Assembly: GCF_902167145.1 (NCBI RefSeq)
Contig: NC_050105.1
Coordinates: 122,033,898-122,097,897, forward strand
Source: Zea mays
Taxonomy: Eukaryota > Streptophyta > Magnoliopsida > Poales > Poaceae
DNA: 64,000 bases
Direction: 5' to 3'
Shown: in pieces, positions 1 to 11,229 of the stretch
How positions within the stretch are numbered: the stretch's first letter is position 1
Layout of the letters: every line of letters begins with the position of its first letter
Notes under the pieces: generated by a model
Database searches by the model: none
What the model saw: the letters and a program-made list of their open reading frames with translations, nothing else
Told to the model about the DNA's origin: nothing
Program-made: the position numbers and the translations under genes

Positions 1-489
1 CCACCATCGCGCCTCTTCGGTTGCGAAGCCTATGCCACAACTCGAGGCGACCCAACAGCGCCAGACTGGCGCGTCGGTCAAAGCGACCGAAAGTGGGCCG
101 GCAGTAATAGCGGTGGCAGGCGGGCGGGCGCAGCGGTCACGTCGTCAGCCAGGCTCACGTCCCATCCTGAGACAGCAAGAGAGCCCCCTCTCACGGCGTG
201 AAGACGGTGCACCCGTGACCCGTTCCTCGAACGGATCGCACGCGCGCAACGGCCGCCCCGCCAACCACTCGCCCCGTCGCATTAACTCCGCGGCGGGACA
301 CGCGGCGCCCCTGGCAGGAGGAGCGCGCGACGCTTCACCTTCGCCGTAATAAACGCGTCAGAAAAGGTACGCCACGTCGTCCGATTTCGTATCCTTTTCC
401 GTTTTCCTCTTTCTCTATCTCTTGCAACAGGGACCGGGAAAGGGGGATACCCCGAAAGGGATCCTTCTCCGCGAAGGAACCGGGCTCCG

Positions 490-720
490 AGCCTCCCATA
501 CTGATCAGGGGTTCGAAGGCTGGCCCCCCAAGGGTTCAACAGTCGCCTCAGATCGCGTGGGCCCGACACCCACTACTGGTCAGGGGTTCGAAGGCCGGCC
601 CCCCGAAGGGCTCCATGGCCGCCTCAGGCTACTCGGGCTCCGCGCCCATTACTGATCAGGGGTTCGAAGGCTGGCCCCCGAAGGGTTCACAGTCGCCTCA
701 GACACCGAGCGAGGGATGAC
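490..720 (+). repeat. Three tandem units of about 80 bp in the element A internal tail
   Basis: The core gatcaggggttcgaaggc (one unit has ggtcagg) followed by a 'ggcccccgaagggttc'-like stretch recurs three times. Element B carries the same units in reverse at about 60000-60173. No coding capacity is apparent. Confidence 0.8.
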
Positions 721-1263
721 CAGGGGTACGTTCGATACATAACCAAGGCTCGGGCTGCGCTCCCGAGGTACCCTAGGACATTTCCGAGACCAGCGGGAAC
801 GATCTTGTAACGGAATCCCATCGGAGGGAGGCATCGAGCCCTCGGACCCCGTCGCCAGGGGACCGGGTCCGGCAAATCACCCTTTGGTACTTTTGGGCGT
901 GCCTCTGGGCCCCTAGCCGACCCCCAACGAACGGGGCACGGACGTCCACTCGGATTACCCGCTTGCAGCTCACCGGAGACACCATGTTCGGTGCCCATCG
1001 AGGGTAACATGGCGCACTCCCCCCCTCCTCCTTGCGGAAAGGCGACGTAGGGGCGTATGTAAAAAGTCGAGTCTGTCCCTGATCGTCCTCTCGCCCTGTG
1101 CAGAGGCTCGGGGGCTGCTCTCGCAAAAACCGGCTCCGGCCAAATCGTTGACAGCGTCAACATACCAGCCCGAGAGCTTGGGCCCCGACCGTGCACCCGG
1201 GCTACGGCCAGTTCGCATGAGGGAACGACCAGACCAGCCGAAGCGTTAAGCGAAGTATTAAGA

Positions 1264-1435
1264 CCTCGAAGGAGTGTAACCACTCCTCCGAGGCCTCGGG
1301 GGCTACACCCGGCGGGTGCGCTCGCGCGCACCCACCGGAACGAAATGCAACCGAGAAAGGCTGGTCCCCTTGCAAAAAAGTGCGACAAAAGCCTCCAAGC
1401 GAGTGCTAACACTCCCTTCGAGGCTCGGGGGCTAC
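1264..1435 (+). repeat. Two hairpin plus purine-tract cassettes before the 3' LTR
   Basis: At 1264-1334 a stem-loop (cctcgaaggagtg/cactcctccgagg) is followed by cctcgggggctacaccc and a second GC-rich hairpin. At 1391-1435 a similar stem-loop is followed by ctcgggggctac, which abuts the LTR and is the likely plus-strand primer. The first cassette looks like a displaced copy of the second. The same layout occurs in element D (31240-31698) and in element B. Confidence 0.7.
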
Positions 1436-2888
1436 TGTCGGGGACCATAATTAGGGGTACCCTCAAGACGCCTAATTCTCAGCTGGTAACCCCCATCAGC
1501 ATAAAGCTGCAAAGGCCTGATGGGTACGATTAAGTCAGGGATCAGTCCACACGAGTGACTCGATCACGCTTCACCCGAGCCTAGCCTCGGCCAAAGGCAG
1601 CCGACCTCGAGAGACTTCCGTCTCGCCCGAGGCCCCCTTTTTATGGCGGACACGTCACCGGCTCGCCCGAGGCCTTGGCTTCGCTCAGAAGCAACCTTGA
1701 CTAAATCGCCACACCGACTGACCAAATTGCAGGGGCATTTAACGCAAAGGTGGCCTGACGCCTCTATCCTGACACACGCCCCCGGCAGAGCCGAAGTGAC
1801 CGCCGTCACTCCACCGCTCCGCTGGCCAGTCTGACAGAAGGACAGTGCCGCCTGCGCCACTCCGACTGCAGTGCCACTCGACAGAGTGAGTCTAACAGGC
1901 AGTCAGGCCTTGCCAAAGGCGCCACGGCGAACTCCGCTCCGCCCGACCCCAGGGCTCGGACTCGGGCTAAGACCCGGAAGACGGCGAACTCCGCTCCGCC
2001 CGACCCCAGGGCTCGGACTCGGGCCAAGACCCGGAAGACGACGAAACTCCGCCTCGCCCGACCCCAAGGCTCAGACTCCGCCCTGGCCTCGGCCGAACGA
2101 CTTCCGCCTCGCCCGACCCCTTGGCTCGGGCTCGGCCACGGCAACAAAAGGCAGACTCAACCTCGGCTTCGGAGGAACCCCCACGTCGCCCTGCCTAGGG
2201 CACAGACCGCCACGTCAACAGGAGGCGCCATCATCATCCCACCCCGAATCGACTCGGGTCACGGAGAACAAGACCGGCGTCTCATCCGGCCAGCTCCGCC
2301 AGAGGGGCAATGATGGCGCTCCACAAGCTCTATGACGACGGCGGCCCCCAGCTCTCTTACGGAAGCAGGACAACGTCAGCAGGGACTCGACCGCTCCAAC
2401 AGCTGTCCCTCCATCAGGCTCCGCCGCACCTCCGACAGCCACGACATCACGCCAGCAGGGTGCCCAGATCTCTCCGGCTGCCACATTGGCATGTACCTAG
2501 GGCGCTAGCTCTCCCTCCGCTAGACACGTAGCACTCTGCTACATCCCCATTGTACACCTGGATCCTCTCCTTACGACTATAAAAGGGAGGACCAGGGCCT
2601 TCTCAGAGAAGGTTGGCCGCGCGGGACCGAGGACGGGACAGGCGCTCTCTTGGGGCCGCTCGCTTCCCTCACCCGCGTGGACGCTTGTAACCCCCCTACT
2701 GCAAGCGCACCTGACCTGGGCGCGGGACGAACACGAAGGCCGCGGGACTTCCACCCCTCTCACGCTCGACTCCGGCCACCTCGCCTCTCCCCCCTTCGCG
2801 CTCGCCCACGCGCTCGACCCATCTGGGCTGGGGCACGCAGCACACTCACTCGTCGGCTTAGGGACCCCCCTGTCTCGAAACGCCGACA
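1436..2888 (+). repeat. 3' LTR of element A
   Basis: The 1453-bp LTR starts TGTCGGGGACCATAATTAGG and ends CCGACA, the TG...CA ends expected of an LTR. It matches the reverse complement of the split LTR at 52609-59266. A TATA box lies at 2578-2585, and GC-rich tandem units of about 57 bp lie at 1925-2110. Open frames here (for example 1871-2335) are repeat translations rather than genes. Confidence 0.88.
2578..2585 (+). promoter_or_regulatory. TATA box of the element A LTR
   Basis: TATAAAAG lies within the LTR, upstream of a GC-rich leader. The equivalent box in element B is on the minus strand at 52864-52871. Confidence 0.65.
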
Positions 2889-3336
2889 CTTTCCATAAAT
2901 ATTTTTGCTTGTTCTCCGAATATGTCACTTAGGCCTATATGCAACAAACATAATTTCAAGAGTAAAATACTCTACTGATGGCTAAACTTGTAGCTGTGTA
3001 TATCACCCTAGTCCCTAAACTCTGGAAGTGCACATCTAGACCTCTAAACTTGTAAAATTATACCATCCCGGTCTCTGAACTTTCAACGCGCATATTTTGG
3101 TCCCTAAACTTTCAATGTGACCAGACATCTGCCAGGAGTCTGGTGTGCCATCGGACCAGCACTGTTCACGGTCCGATGTGCCCGCAGATAGAGCCATTTT
3201 TCAGCATTCATGCCAACGTCTATATTGGATGTTGGGCGTATAAATACACCCTAGCCTGCACTTTGAAGATAAAAAATTTGGGCATTCACTCTTATTCCAT
3301 AGATCAACACTCCAATAGAGATCAAAGCCTCACAAG

Positions 3337-3807
3337 TAGAGCTGGAAAATTAGCTCGACGCTCGTGAGCCGGCTCGAGCTCGGAGCGGCTCGCGAGCCTC
3401 GAACGAGCCGAGCCGAGCCCCTTCTTCGAGCTCGTTTTTGCAGCGAGCCGAACCGAGCCGGCTCGTTCCAGCTCGCGAGCCTTGCAAAAATGATCAATTT
3501 ATGGAATAATAATGAATATTAGATAATTTTATGGATAATAGCTCATTTTTAGTCTTTGATGAATATATTACAAGTTATAATTTAATTTACTCATAATGTA
3601 GAATGATGATTCTATATTTCATATTTATATAATGTTAATTCACCAAATAATGCAACGATAAGTATCAGAATGTGGCTCGCGAGCCAAGGTCAAGCCGAGT
3701 CGAGCCTCTTTCGCTAGCTCGTGGAATGGACGAGCCGAGCCGAGCTCGTTTAGGGACCGAGCCGCACTGAGCCGAGCCGAGCTCGGCTCGGCTCGTTTCC
3801 AGCCCTA
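3337..3807. mobile_element. hAT-like MITE (471 bp)
   Basis: The ends TAGAGCTGGAAA and TTTCCAGCCCTA form terminal inverted repeats with one mismatch. The element is flanked by an exact 8-bp duplication, CTCACAAG (3329-3336 and 3808-3815), the length typical of hAT insertions. Both ends are built of gagccgagc-type repeats around an AT-rich centre. There is no open reading frame, so it is non-autonomous. Confidence 0.9.
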
Positions 3808-4250
3808 CTCACAAGTGCCACAAAAAAGAATTAAGCAAGAGATATCCATTCATGTGCATTATGTAATAATGCCTTGTGAGAATACATAAGAGAAGAGTGT
3901 GTGCTTCATCTTATGATCATTGCTCATGGAGTTTTGACTCCCATCCATTTATAAAAGCTAGCGAGAGCCTCCGAACATGTGGAGAGCCTTGCAGAGACTT
4001 CTGTAACACCCCATAATCATGCCTTGGTGATAAGAAAAAAATCTTCAAAGAATTTGAATTTAAAAATGTCTAATAAGAATTTTATTACCTTTGGAACCAT
4101 TTCCTTAAAATAAATAAATGGTAGTATTATATTTTGAATATTCAAAGTTGGATTAAATCTGAATTTAAAATTCTTAAAACAAGTAACCATCAAGATTTTC
4201 AATTATTTATATGAGTAAATTGTTTTGTTCACGGGTTATGAATTAGTATT

Positions 4251-5314
4251 TGTCGGAGAGAAAACTCTAGCTGGGTGGCGGAGTGCACCCGCATAATCCT
4301 AAGATGAGGAGTGGCTTAGGAATTTGCCTGTTTAGCTGGAAGAACACGAGAACACAAGGATTATAGTGGTTCGGGCCACCGGAGCGTAATACCGTGCATT
4401 CGTTGTGGGTTGTATTGCATGGGAGTCTCTGTCTGTCTATCCTTTTGTAACGTCGTGTGCCCTCCCTTTTATAGTCCAAGGGGGCGCATACAAGGAAGCC
4501 GAGCCCTAACAAGTGGACCCAGGAATATAGTAATAAAAACATACTACATGGAATAGGTAATGTCGTCAGCGGACATAGATCTTCTCTTAGTCGTTGTGCA
4601 GATTTCATGACCAGCTTCTCCTTCGCCATATCTTCTTAGCATACGGGCGAAGGCTCTGGTATAGGTTGCAGCGTAGACAAGCATGCTGACGTGCGTAGGT
4701 GCGTGCGTAGTCGCCTACGCTGTCATGTCCGGCCGGTCACTGTAGCGGACTCAATACCCGACCGAACGGTGCTTCATGATGGTGTCTTCCACGCGTGTGT
4801 GACACGACGGCCTCGGTAACACGCGGAGCTCTGAGCGGGTATTTAATGCGCGTGGGGTTGCCATGCTATAGTGCGCCTCAGTAATGTGCGAAGCGGTCAT
4901 AGAGGCCTGTCTCAAGCCTGCCAATGCCATGTGCTTGGCCAGATCATGGCATGTCTGCCTTGCATTTAATGCAGGCTGAGGCCTTGCTTCCATGCGAAGG
5001 TTTGCACCATGCGCCCAACGGCCACGTGGCGTCACTGGACCCCTGCCTGTGTTCAGAGTAGAGCCTAGGGCATGTTCTACCCTAAAGCACCAAGAGCCCC
5101 TGTTGGCGACCCAAATCCCATACAGGGGGTCCGGATCCCAATCCGGGGGTTCGGTTTGTGTATGAGGAAGTCCTAGACCTTCATGGGGTCCAGACTGCGT
5201 ACATAGGGGTCCAGACCCGTTAGTGAAGTCCCTTAGCACACGATTAGAGATAACCATGTGGGTATAGCAATTTCATATAGTAGTAAGGGGTACCCCAGTT
5301 TTATGGTACCGACA
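4251..5314 (-). mobile_element. Solo Gypsy-type LTR nested in the 4002-8304 LTR
   Basis: It runs from TGTCGGAGAG to ATGGTACCGACA. Flanks gtatt (4246-4250) and atatt (5315-5319) are a 5-bp duplication with one mismatch. Read on the minus strand it starts TGTCGGTACCATAAAACTGG, a form common in grass Gypsy LTRs, which sets the orientation given. No coding sequence is seen. Confidence 0.75.
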
Positions 5315-5464
5315 ATATTTATTCAAGGGAATGGAACAATTAATAAGTAAATAAAACATTGCATACATGCTGAGAATTCTTTGGTTGCTGCATTTGAATC
5401 GTGCATGATATTCAAAACCAACTTTGAATTCTAAATTTGGAGGGAAATTGGAACTTAAACCAGG

Positions 5465-5692
5465 AAATAGAAAAGAAAAGGGGAGAACCAAAACCTAGGC
5501 CAATTCCCATACCTTAGTCGGCCCATTTCCATTTAACTTCACCACCCGCGCGGCCCAGCAATGCCTCACCCAACCACAGAAAATAGAAAAGAAAAGGGGA
5601 GAACCAAAACCTTGGCCAATTCCCCATACCTCAGCCGGCCCATTTCCATTTAACTTCACCACCCGCGCGGCCCAGCAAAGCCTCACCCAACC
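5465..5692 (+). repeat. 116-bp direct duplication inside the solo LTR
   Basis: Two near-identical copies start aaatagaaaagaaaagggga at 5465 and 5581. The copies differ at a few positions. Open frames over it are chance. Confidence 0.85.
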
Positions 5693-8600
5693 CCACACGC
5701 GGGTGTTACCGGCTGGTGGGCCCCGTGGCACAGTCTCACGCTTCACCAAGGCGTGTGCTCGTGCTCACTAGCTCGTGGGACCACAACAGGAGCTCCTCCC
5801 TCGTGGTTCACTATAAAGATCAATTGCGTCCTCGTTACCCCTCCTCACCGCAATCCATGAAGCGCCATAGGATCGAGAGTAGAAACCGTCGGGGGAGAAA
5901 GAAGATAGTCGTCGCGCTTGAATCAGGATTCTGCCATCGGCCCGGCCTCGGGGACTCATCCAAGGTGAAGCTCAATGCACATGGATGGTGTCTCTGTGAG
6001 ATTTGGAGCACGTGACCAACCAATTTGGTGGTGATTGCTCACCGGGGCAAAGGAAGACCACAATGCGCCCTACATCAGTGGGTGGGTATCTCTACGACGC
6101 CATCATCGGTCAGCAGTGACGAAGCTAAAGCAAAATTGAAGATGGTGTATTTGACTTATGGATGCATAGGAATTTAATTTATGGGTGCTTATATGGTGAA
6201 ATTTTAACTAAATCTATAGTTTTTGTGTCATTTGGGGTGCATTTGCGCCCGCTACCTATAGTGTAGCTTCGCCTCTACTGGTGAGGACTTTCCTTTGTGC
6301 ATAGCATCTTTCGGTTGGACGTTTGGGGCACCAGTGCGTGATCGGCCTGAAGCCGATGCGCCACCATGGTGCATAGGTGTCGTCACGTTCGGGCAGACAG
6401 AGCGAGGAAGATGTGCTGATGTTGTTGATGTGTGATTGAGCGACCAAGATTAGAATGGCAAACCGGTTCGAACAGAGCTGATCTCGGCCATCTGATCTAG
6501 ATCGGGCGCACTAGGAGAAGCCTGGTCATTTTAAATCAGAGGCGTAGGTCGTAGATCGAACGATTATGGTTGTCCACTGATTGAAGTGATATAGATCTAA
6601 TCGACAATTCAGATTTGATCGTGCGGCTTAGATAGGCCTATACCCCTTCGATCGTGGCAATATTTCTAAAGACACCATGGAAAGTCTAGTAACCAACCCG
6701 CACTCCTGTCCTATTGTAAAAACATTATAGCAAGGTCCTGAAATTTACAGAGTAACCCCTAAGCTCTTAGGAAATGATGACTGCAGTCCACAACTTACTG
6801 AGTTATATAAAATAAATCCGAGAAAATGATTTTTAGTATAAAAAATTTCTAGAAAATTTAGAAAATCCATATCTTCTCCATTTTATCTCTGATTTTAGTG
6901 GTTCTCGAAGCTACGTATTCATAGTGACGCATAGAATATTATTACGCAGTTTGTTCTCATGTTTTGGTGTAATGTTATCATAGCCATTTTTTGTATGTAT
7001 TGTTACGAGTAGAAGCAAGGTCACGAGGAATTCTGAAGTCTAACTTGGAGAAGTACCTAGACTTTGCACCAAAAAGGCAAGTTGTGCCCTTGATCACTTA
7101 CTATACCTAATAATGTTCCTGATAATCACCATGACATGCTTAGATTAACTTGATGGGACCTAAGAGGTTACCTAGTTTTGTTCTCCCTACACCTTGCAAA
7201 CAAATGATTCATTGGGGAGTCTTGTTATTGCTCTACTTGGTTTTACGATTAATATTATTTCTGAATTATGATCATGCTTTATTATTATGGTTGGCTCAAT
7301 TATTGTTCATGATAAGATTATTGTGTTAATTGGAACATGGAGCGACCACCCGAGAAAACAATGCTACCACAAGGGTGGAATGAGACGCCCCTTGGCTGAT
7401 TAATTAGGAAAGCTATTGTGAGTTAATCCTTTCTCGAAAGGGGCAAGCGGGGTGGAGAAGCTACAAGTATAGGGAGGTCCTCGGGTTGATATGTCTGTGA
7501 TAGATTTTCGGACGCGGGATTCCTATATCGCCTTCGGCCCGGAAACCGTAGCGGGTTCTCTCATGCTAGTGGAACTTTGAAAAGGACTCATAGTGCTACC
7601 CTGCCTCACTTCCCTGGTAGAGGTGTATGAGGTCCATATAACCCCGTGGAAGATGGGTAAACATAGTTTGTGGGTAAAGATGTTCAACCTCTACAGAGTG
7701 TAAAACTGGTATATTAGTCGTGCTCACGATCAAGAGCCGCTCAGACCCTCACATGAGTAATTTATGGAATTAAACTTAGTTTATCATTTGCATTGTATTG
7801 TGTGATTTATTATTCATTGTGATCAATTATTTAATTGGGTTGGTATTTAATTACACTTATTAATTGCTAATAAAATTTTGACCAACTTATTAAAAGCAAT
7901 GGTCAGCCTTAACCATTCTCCTTGGTAAGCCTTACACTTCACATGAGCCCCCACCGTAAGTGAGCTCATGCACATTATTCCCCTCACTTGTTGAGCGACG
8001 AACGTATGTGAGCTCACCCTTGCTATAATCATACTAGTTCAAGAACAGGTACTGCCAAGATGAGGCGCATGAAGGATGCTACGATGAGTTTAGAGAGGTC
8101 TAGGTTTTCGTCTCTCAGTCAGTTATGGTTGTGGAGGATCGTTGTTGTTATATCATATATTTATTTAGCTATTTTGTAAAGAACCCATATTATATAATAA
8201 AGATGTGACATTAATTTTTGTACCATGAGTCATCATATGTGTGAGACTTGATTCTAGCACACATTTGAGGCACACTTGGATTTCCCTTAAATCTGGGTGT
8301 GACAACTTCGGTCTCTCAATTGAGAAAGAAGTGAGGGCTCAAGTTTGATCTTTGGAATCATTGAGAGGGGTGAAAGAGTCCTCGTCCTTTGTGGATACCT
8401 CAATGGAGATGTAGGTTTCGATTGGAAACCGAACTCCTATAAATTAAATCATTATGGCTTGTGTGCTTGATTGTTTTCGATTTGAGTTCCTCCTTCCCTC
8501 CCTAAAGTTCGGTTGTGTTGTTCTTCATTAATATTCCTTTGTGTTGATTCAACTTAATTTTGCATTCATAAGAAGCAACACTTTGCAAGAAAGAACTTAT

Positions 8601-8822
8601 CTTAATACTCCAATTATTGTTTATCTTGTTCTAACTACTAAGTGGGGGATCAAGTTCTGTTTTAAAGTGTTAAATTTTAAGTTTTGCCTATTCACCCCCA
8701 CTCTAGGCGACTTTCAATGATACAAATTCACAAATTTAGGAACCTAGATGTGTACTTTGCGAGTTTAGAGATCAGGACGATATAATGTTATAAGTTTAGG
8801 GACCAACAGTGTATTTTACTCT

Positions 8823-9299
8823 AAATATAAATATTAATGTTTTCTATAAGTTTTATGAAGAGATAAAAATATTGGAGCATGAAAAACAATTTAAAGTTTA
8901 GTTTTATAATTCGTGCCTCACTATGTATCGTGCCGGCCCAAGCATAGTCCATCTAGTCATGATGTGTCGTGACGTCAATCATGCCTAAGTTTGAGACATG
9001 ACACGATCATTCGGGTAGTGCTGACCTCACCGGTTTTTTGTGTTGGGCCATGCTTTGGGCTCCTATTTTCGGGTTGTGCCTAAACGACCCCAAATGGCCT
9101 AGCCCAAACTTTCAGGTCATGCAACACTGAGACCAAGCACCTGCTATAGCTTCCAGCTCAACAAGTTAAGGTTGCCTCTCAGTCGCTTTTGTCCTGACAA
9201 AGATGCCCCATCGCATCGCAGCTTTGATCTTTAGCCACCCGACAACAGCTTTATTGGTCGACAACTTTGATCTTCATCCTCAAAGCTGAAGGTTGTTAG
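8823..9299. other. Unassigned stretch with hAT-like GC fragments
   Basis: AT-rich sequence passes into a segment with gtgccggcccaagc and ggttgtgcctaaacgaccc (about 8930-9125). This resembles decayed hAT-type MITE sequence of the kind also seen at 43680-44213. No gene or clear ends are visible. Confidence 0.35.
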
Positions 9300-9618
9300 G
9301 TTAAGTTTGTTTGTTTCACATTGTTTGTTTCTATGTAAAATGATATGCAGACGGAGCTATCACATTTAGCTACATGCGAGAGTGCGTCGTGCAGACGAGC
9401 ATGACTGGTGCATGACCACGTTTAGTGTGGCGCACATTTAGGGGCCACTATGGCTTGTTTCATTTAGTTGTGTATCCCTTCCCATAAATTTATTAGAGAA
9501 AACAGAAAATGCTATCAATTTTATACACCACAAACTTTCATCTTCCACATGCTATTTCTTTTTCCTTATTGTCTTCTTCATCGCTGGCAAGAGCAGCATT
9601 GTGATTGTAGCTGACAAG

Positions 9619-9630
9619 TGGTATCAAAGC
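9619..9630 (+). other. Primer binding site, initiator tRNA-Met type
   Basis: TGGTATCAAAGC differs by one base from TGGTATCAGAGC, the usual primer site of plant Copia elements. It lies two bases after the LTR-like end ctgaca. Confidence 0.65.
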
Positions 9631-11229
9631 ATCGATCCATTCAGAGGACCATGGCATGGCCAGACTTCACTATCTCACACTCGCCTCCTTGTCGTTGATG
9701 TCTAGTGCGAACACAAGGTTGATTTGTCCCTTATGGTTCTGGTTGTGATGAGTGATTGTCAACATGTAGCATCTCAGGGTTGAGCCATGTGGACTAACCA
9801 GAGCGTGAGTATGTGTTATGCATCCATGTCTCTCATTTTGTGGTGTACAGGCATGGAGCATAAGGATGGTGGTCAATGGCGAAGGTGAAGATCTTGTGGG
9901 GTCATGTCGATGGGTTGGGAGCAGCGAACGACGAGCGATGGGCTTTGATTGAGGGACTAGAGTAGTTGGATGACTAGTTGTAGTGACTGACACCTGGGAC
10001 ACGCACTGGTGCGAGGACATAGCAGAGCGAATCGTGTCACCGATGCGGCCGAGGACTGGCGGGTCATGTGTCTAGGACGTGGGGGACGTGCATGTGGTAC
10101 TCTGCTCATGACGGTTTGGTGGTTGAGCCTCAAAACCACCTAGCACTATGGATGGCAGGTTTCACCGAGCTAAGGCCTCAAAACTCGGTGGTATGGTTCC
10201 GGTGGGAATCAGAGGCGGCATGTGGCGTCATCGCGAAGGGTGCATAGAGGTGAAGCAACTTTGTGTAAAGCGTGTGGTCGTCAGATGCATATTCTAGGAG
10301 TTGGTTCACTTTTCCCCCAATTAAGTGGATGGGCACTATGTATATAGGTGTAGTTTAGACTAGTGAAATAACCCATATAAATAGGTGGGAGGGCTGTTGT
10401 GTGCAACCATCTATTTGGGCACTATCTCATTAAACTCTTATTTAGAAAACTCTAGTTTTCATTTCCTTGGTTGCTCTGGTTCTTAGCCCTGAGATCTGCA
10501 GGTTTTTTGTAAACTCCCACATCTATGTACTCATGATTTTGTGAGGAACGGTGGTCATAACCATCCGCGATCTAGCATGTTCAGATCGTGTCTAGTTGAT
10601 GTCGTTGCGATTGTGAATCTGTTTCTCCTCTCTCAACCCCTCTCTTTGGATTTTGTGAGAATCGTTGATTTCTTGAGTTGGGGATTGTTTTAGAAATTGC
10701 ATTGGGGGTAAAGATCACTCTACAGACCACTGTAATCATCTGGTTTGAGTAGTTTGTGGTCGTGATATGATCTAAACTCGTTTTGAAAACCCTAACTAAA
10801 CCCTAATTTTAGTTTGTATTTTATGATCTACGATTGATTTACAAATCTGTTTGAGTTCAAATTTTGTGGACACCTTGGAAACTCGTTTTTTAAGGTGTGT
10901 GCAAAGTTTCAACTCAATCGGAGTTCGTTTGGCTCAGTTTCGCATTCAAAAACTGAATTTCGAGCAACTGAAAACAACACTAGATAGCGATATAGTTTTG
11001 GGCCGTTTTGGACTTTTTGGTGTCCGATTTGCAATCCATTCATTTTGCAGTCTTGTTTGAGTCCTAGGAACATTTTCAAATCATGAGATCACTAGTTGGT
11101 TGATGTGCTTTTGGTTTGAGTGATATATTTCTTCATTGGAGTTAAGTGCTCAAGTTCCATTTTAAGCAACTGAATTTGATTGGCTCCCATTCACCCCCTC
11201 TGGTCGTGTATTATGTCCTTCATATAGTG

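Larger units (their letters stand above)
1..2888 (+). mobile_element. Element A: 3' part of a Tat-type Gypsy LTR retrotransposon
   Basis: The stretch 1-1435 is the tail of the internal region and 1436-2888 is the 3' LTR; the coding part lies left of the window. The boundary is recognised by a purine-rich tract (aggctcgggggctac) directly before TGTCGGGGACC, and the LTR ends in CGCCGACA. The internal tail is GC-rich and shows no gag or pol similarity. The same family recurs in reverse orientation at 52609-60173, which confirms both the LTR ends and the internal sequence. The Tat-like assignment rests on the tail organisation shared with element D (18158-32327), so it is inference. The expected right target duplication would be ctttc (2889-2893); its partner is outside the window. 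Confidence 0.85.
4002..8304 (+). mobile_element. Solo LTR, probable Tekay/Del chromovirus type
   Basis: It starts TGTAACACCCC, ends GGGTGTGACA and is flanked by ACTTC duplications (3997-4001 and 8305-8309). No primer site, second LTR or pol is present inside. After subtracting the nested 1064-bp LTR it is about 3.2 kb, in the range of long chromovirus LTRs. Parts at about 7000-7300 resemble 52320-52560 of the LTR at 49690, so the two belong to related families. The lineage name is inferred from end sequence and length only. Confidence 0.82.
3118..8716 (+). mobile_element. LTR (probably solo, Copia-like) split by two insertions
   Basis: The left part (from about 3116-3118) holds a TATAAATA box at 3239-3246. 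The right part ends cccactctaggcgactttca, a common 3' end of grass LTRs. After removing the inserted hAT-like MITE and the 4.3-kb LTR, about 812 bp remain. No internal region or primer site follows, which suggests a solo LTR. The flanks share cttt-caatg-like sequence but not a clean 5-bp duplication, so the left border is uncertain by a few bases. Confidence 0.65.
2959..8822. mobile_element. Fold-back MITE split by nested insertions
   Basis: The left arm starts agagtaaaatac at 2959 and carries '(t)ccctaaact'-type repeats. The right arm (about 8717-8822) ends gtattttactct and is the inverted complement over roughly 100 bp. Everything between about 3118 and 8716 is later insertion. The MITE has no coding capacity. 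The superfamily is not assigned because the target duplication is unclear. Confidence 0.72.

Noticed and set aside
1871..2335. 154-codon open frame (+) in element A
   Set aside because: It follows the 57-bp LTR repeats and has no family resemblance.
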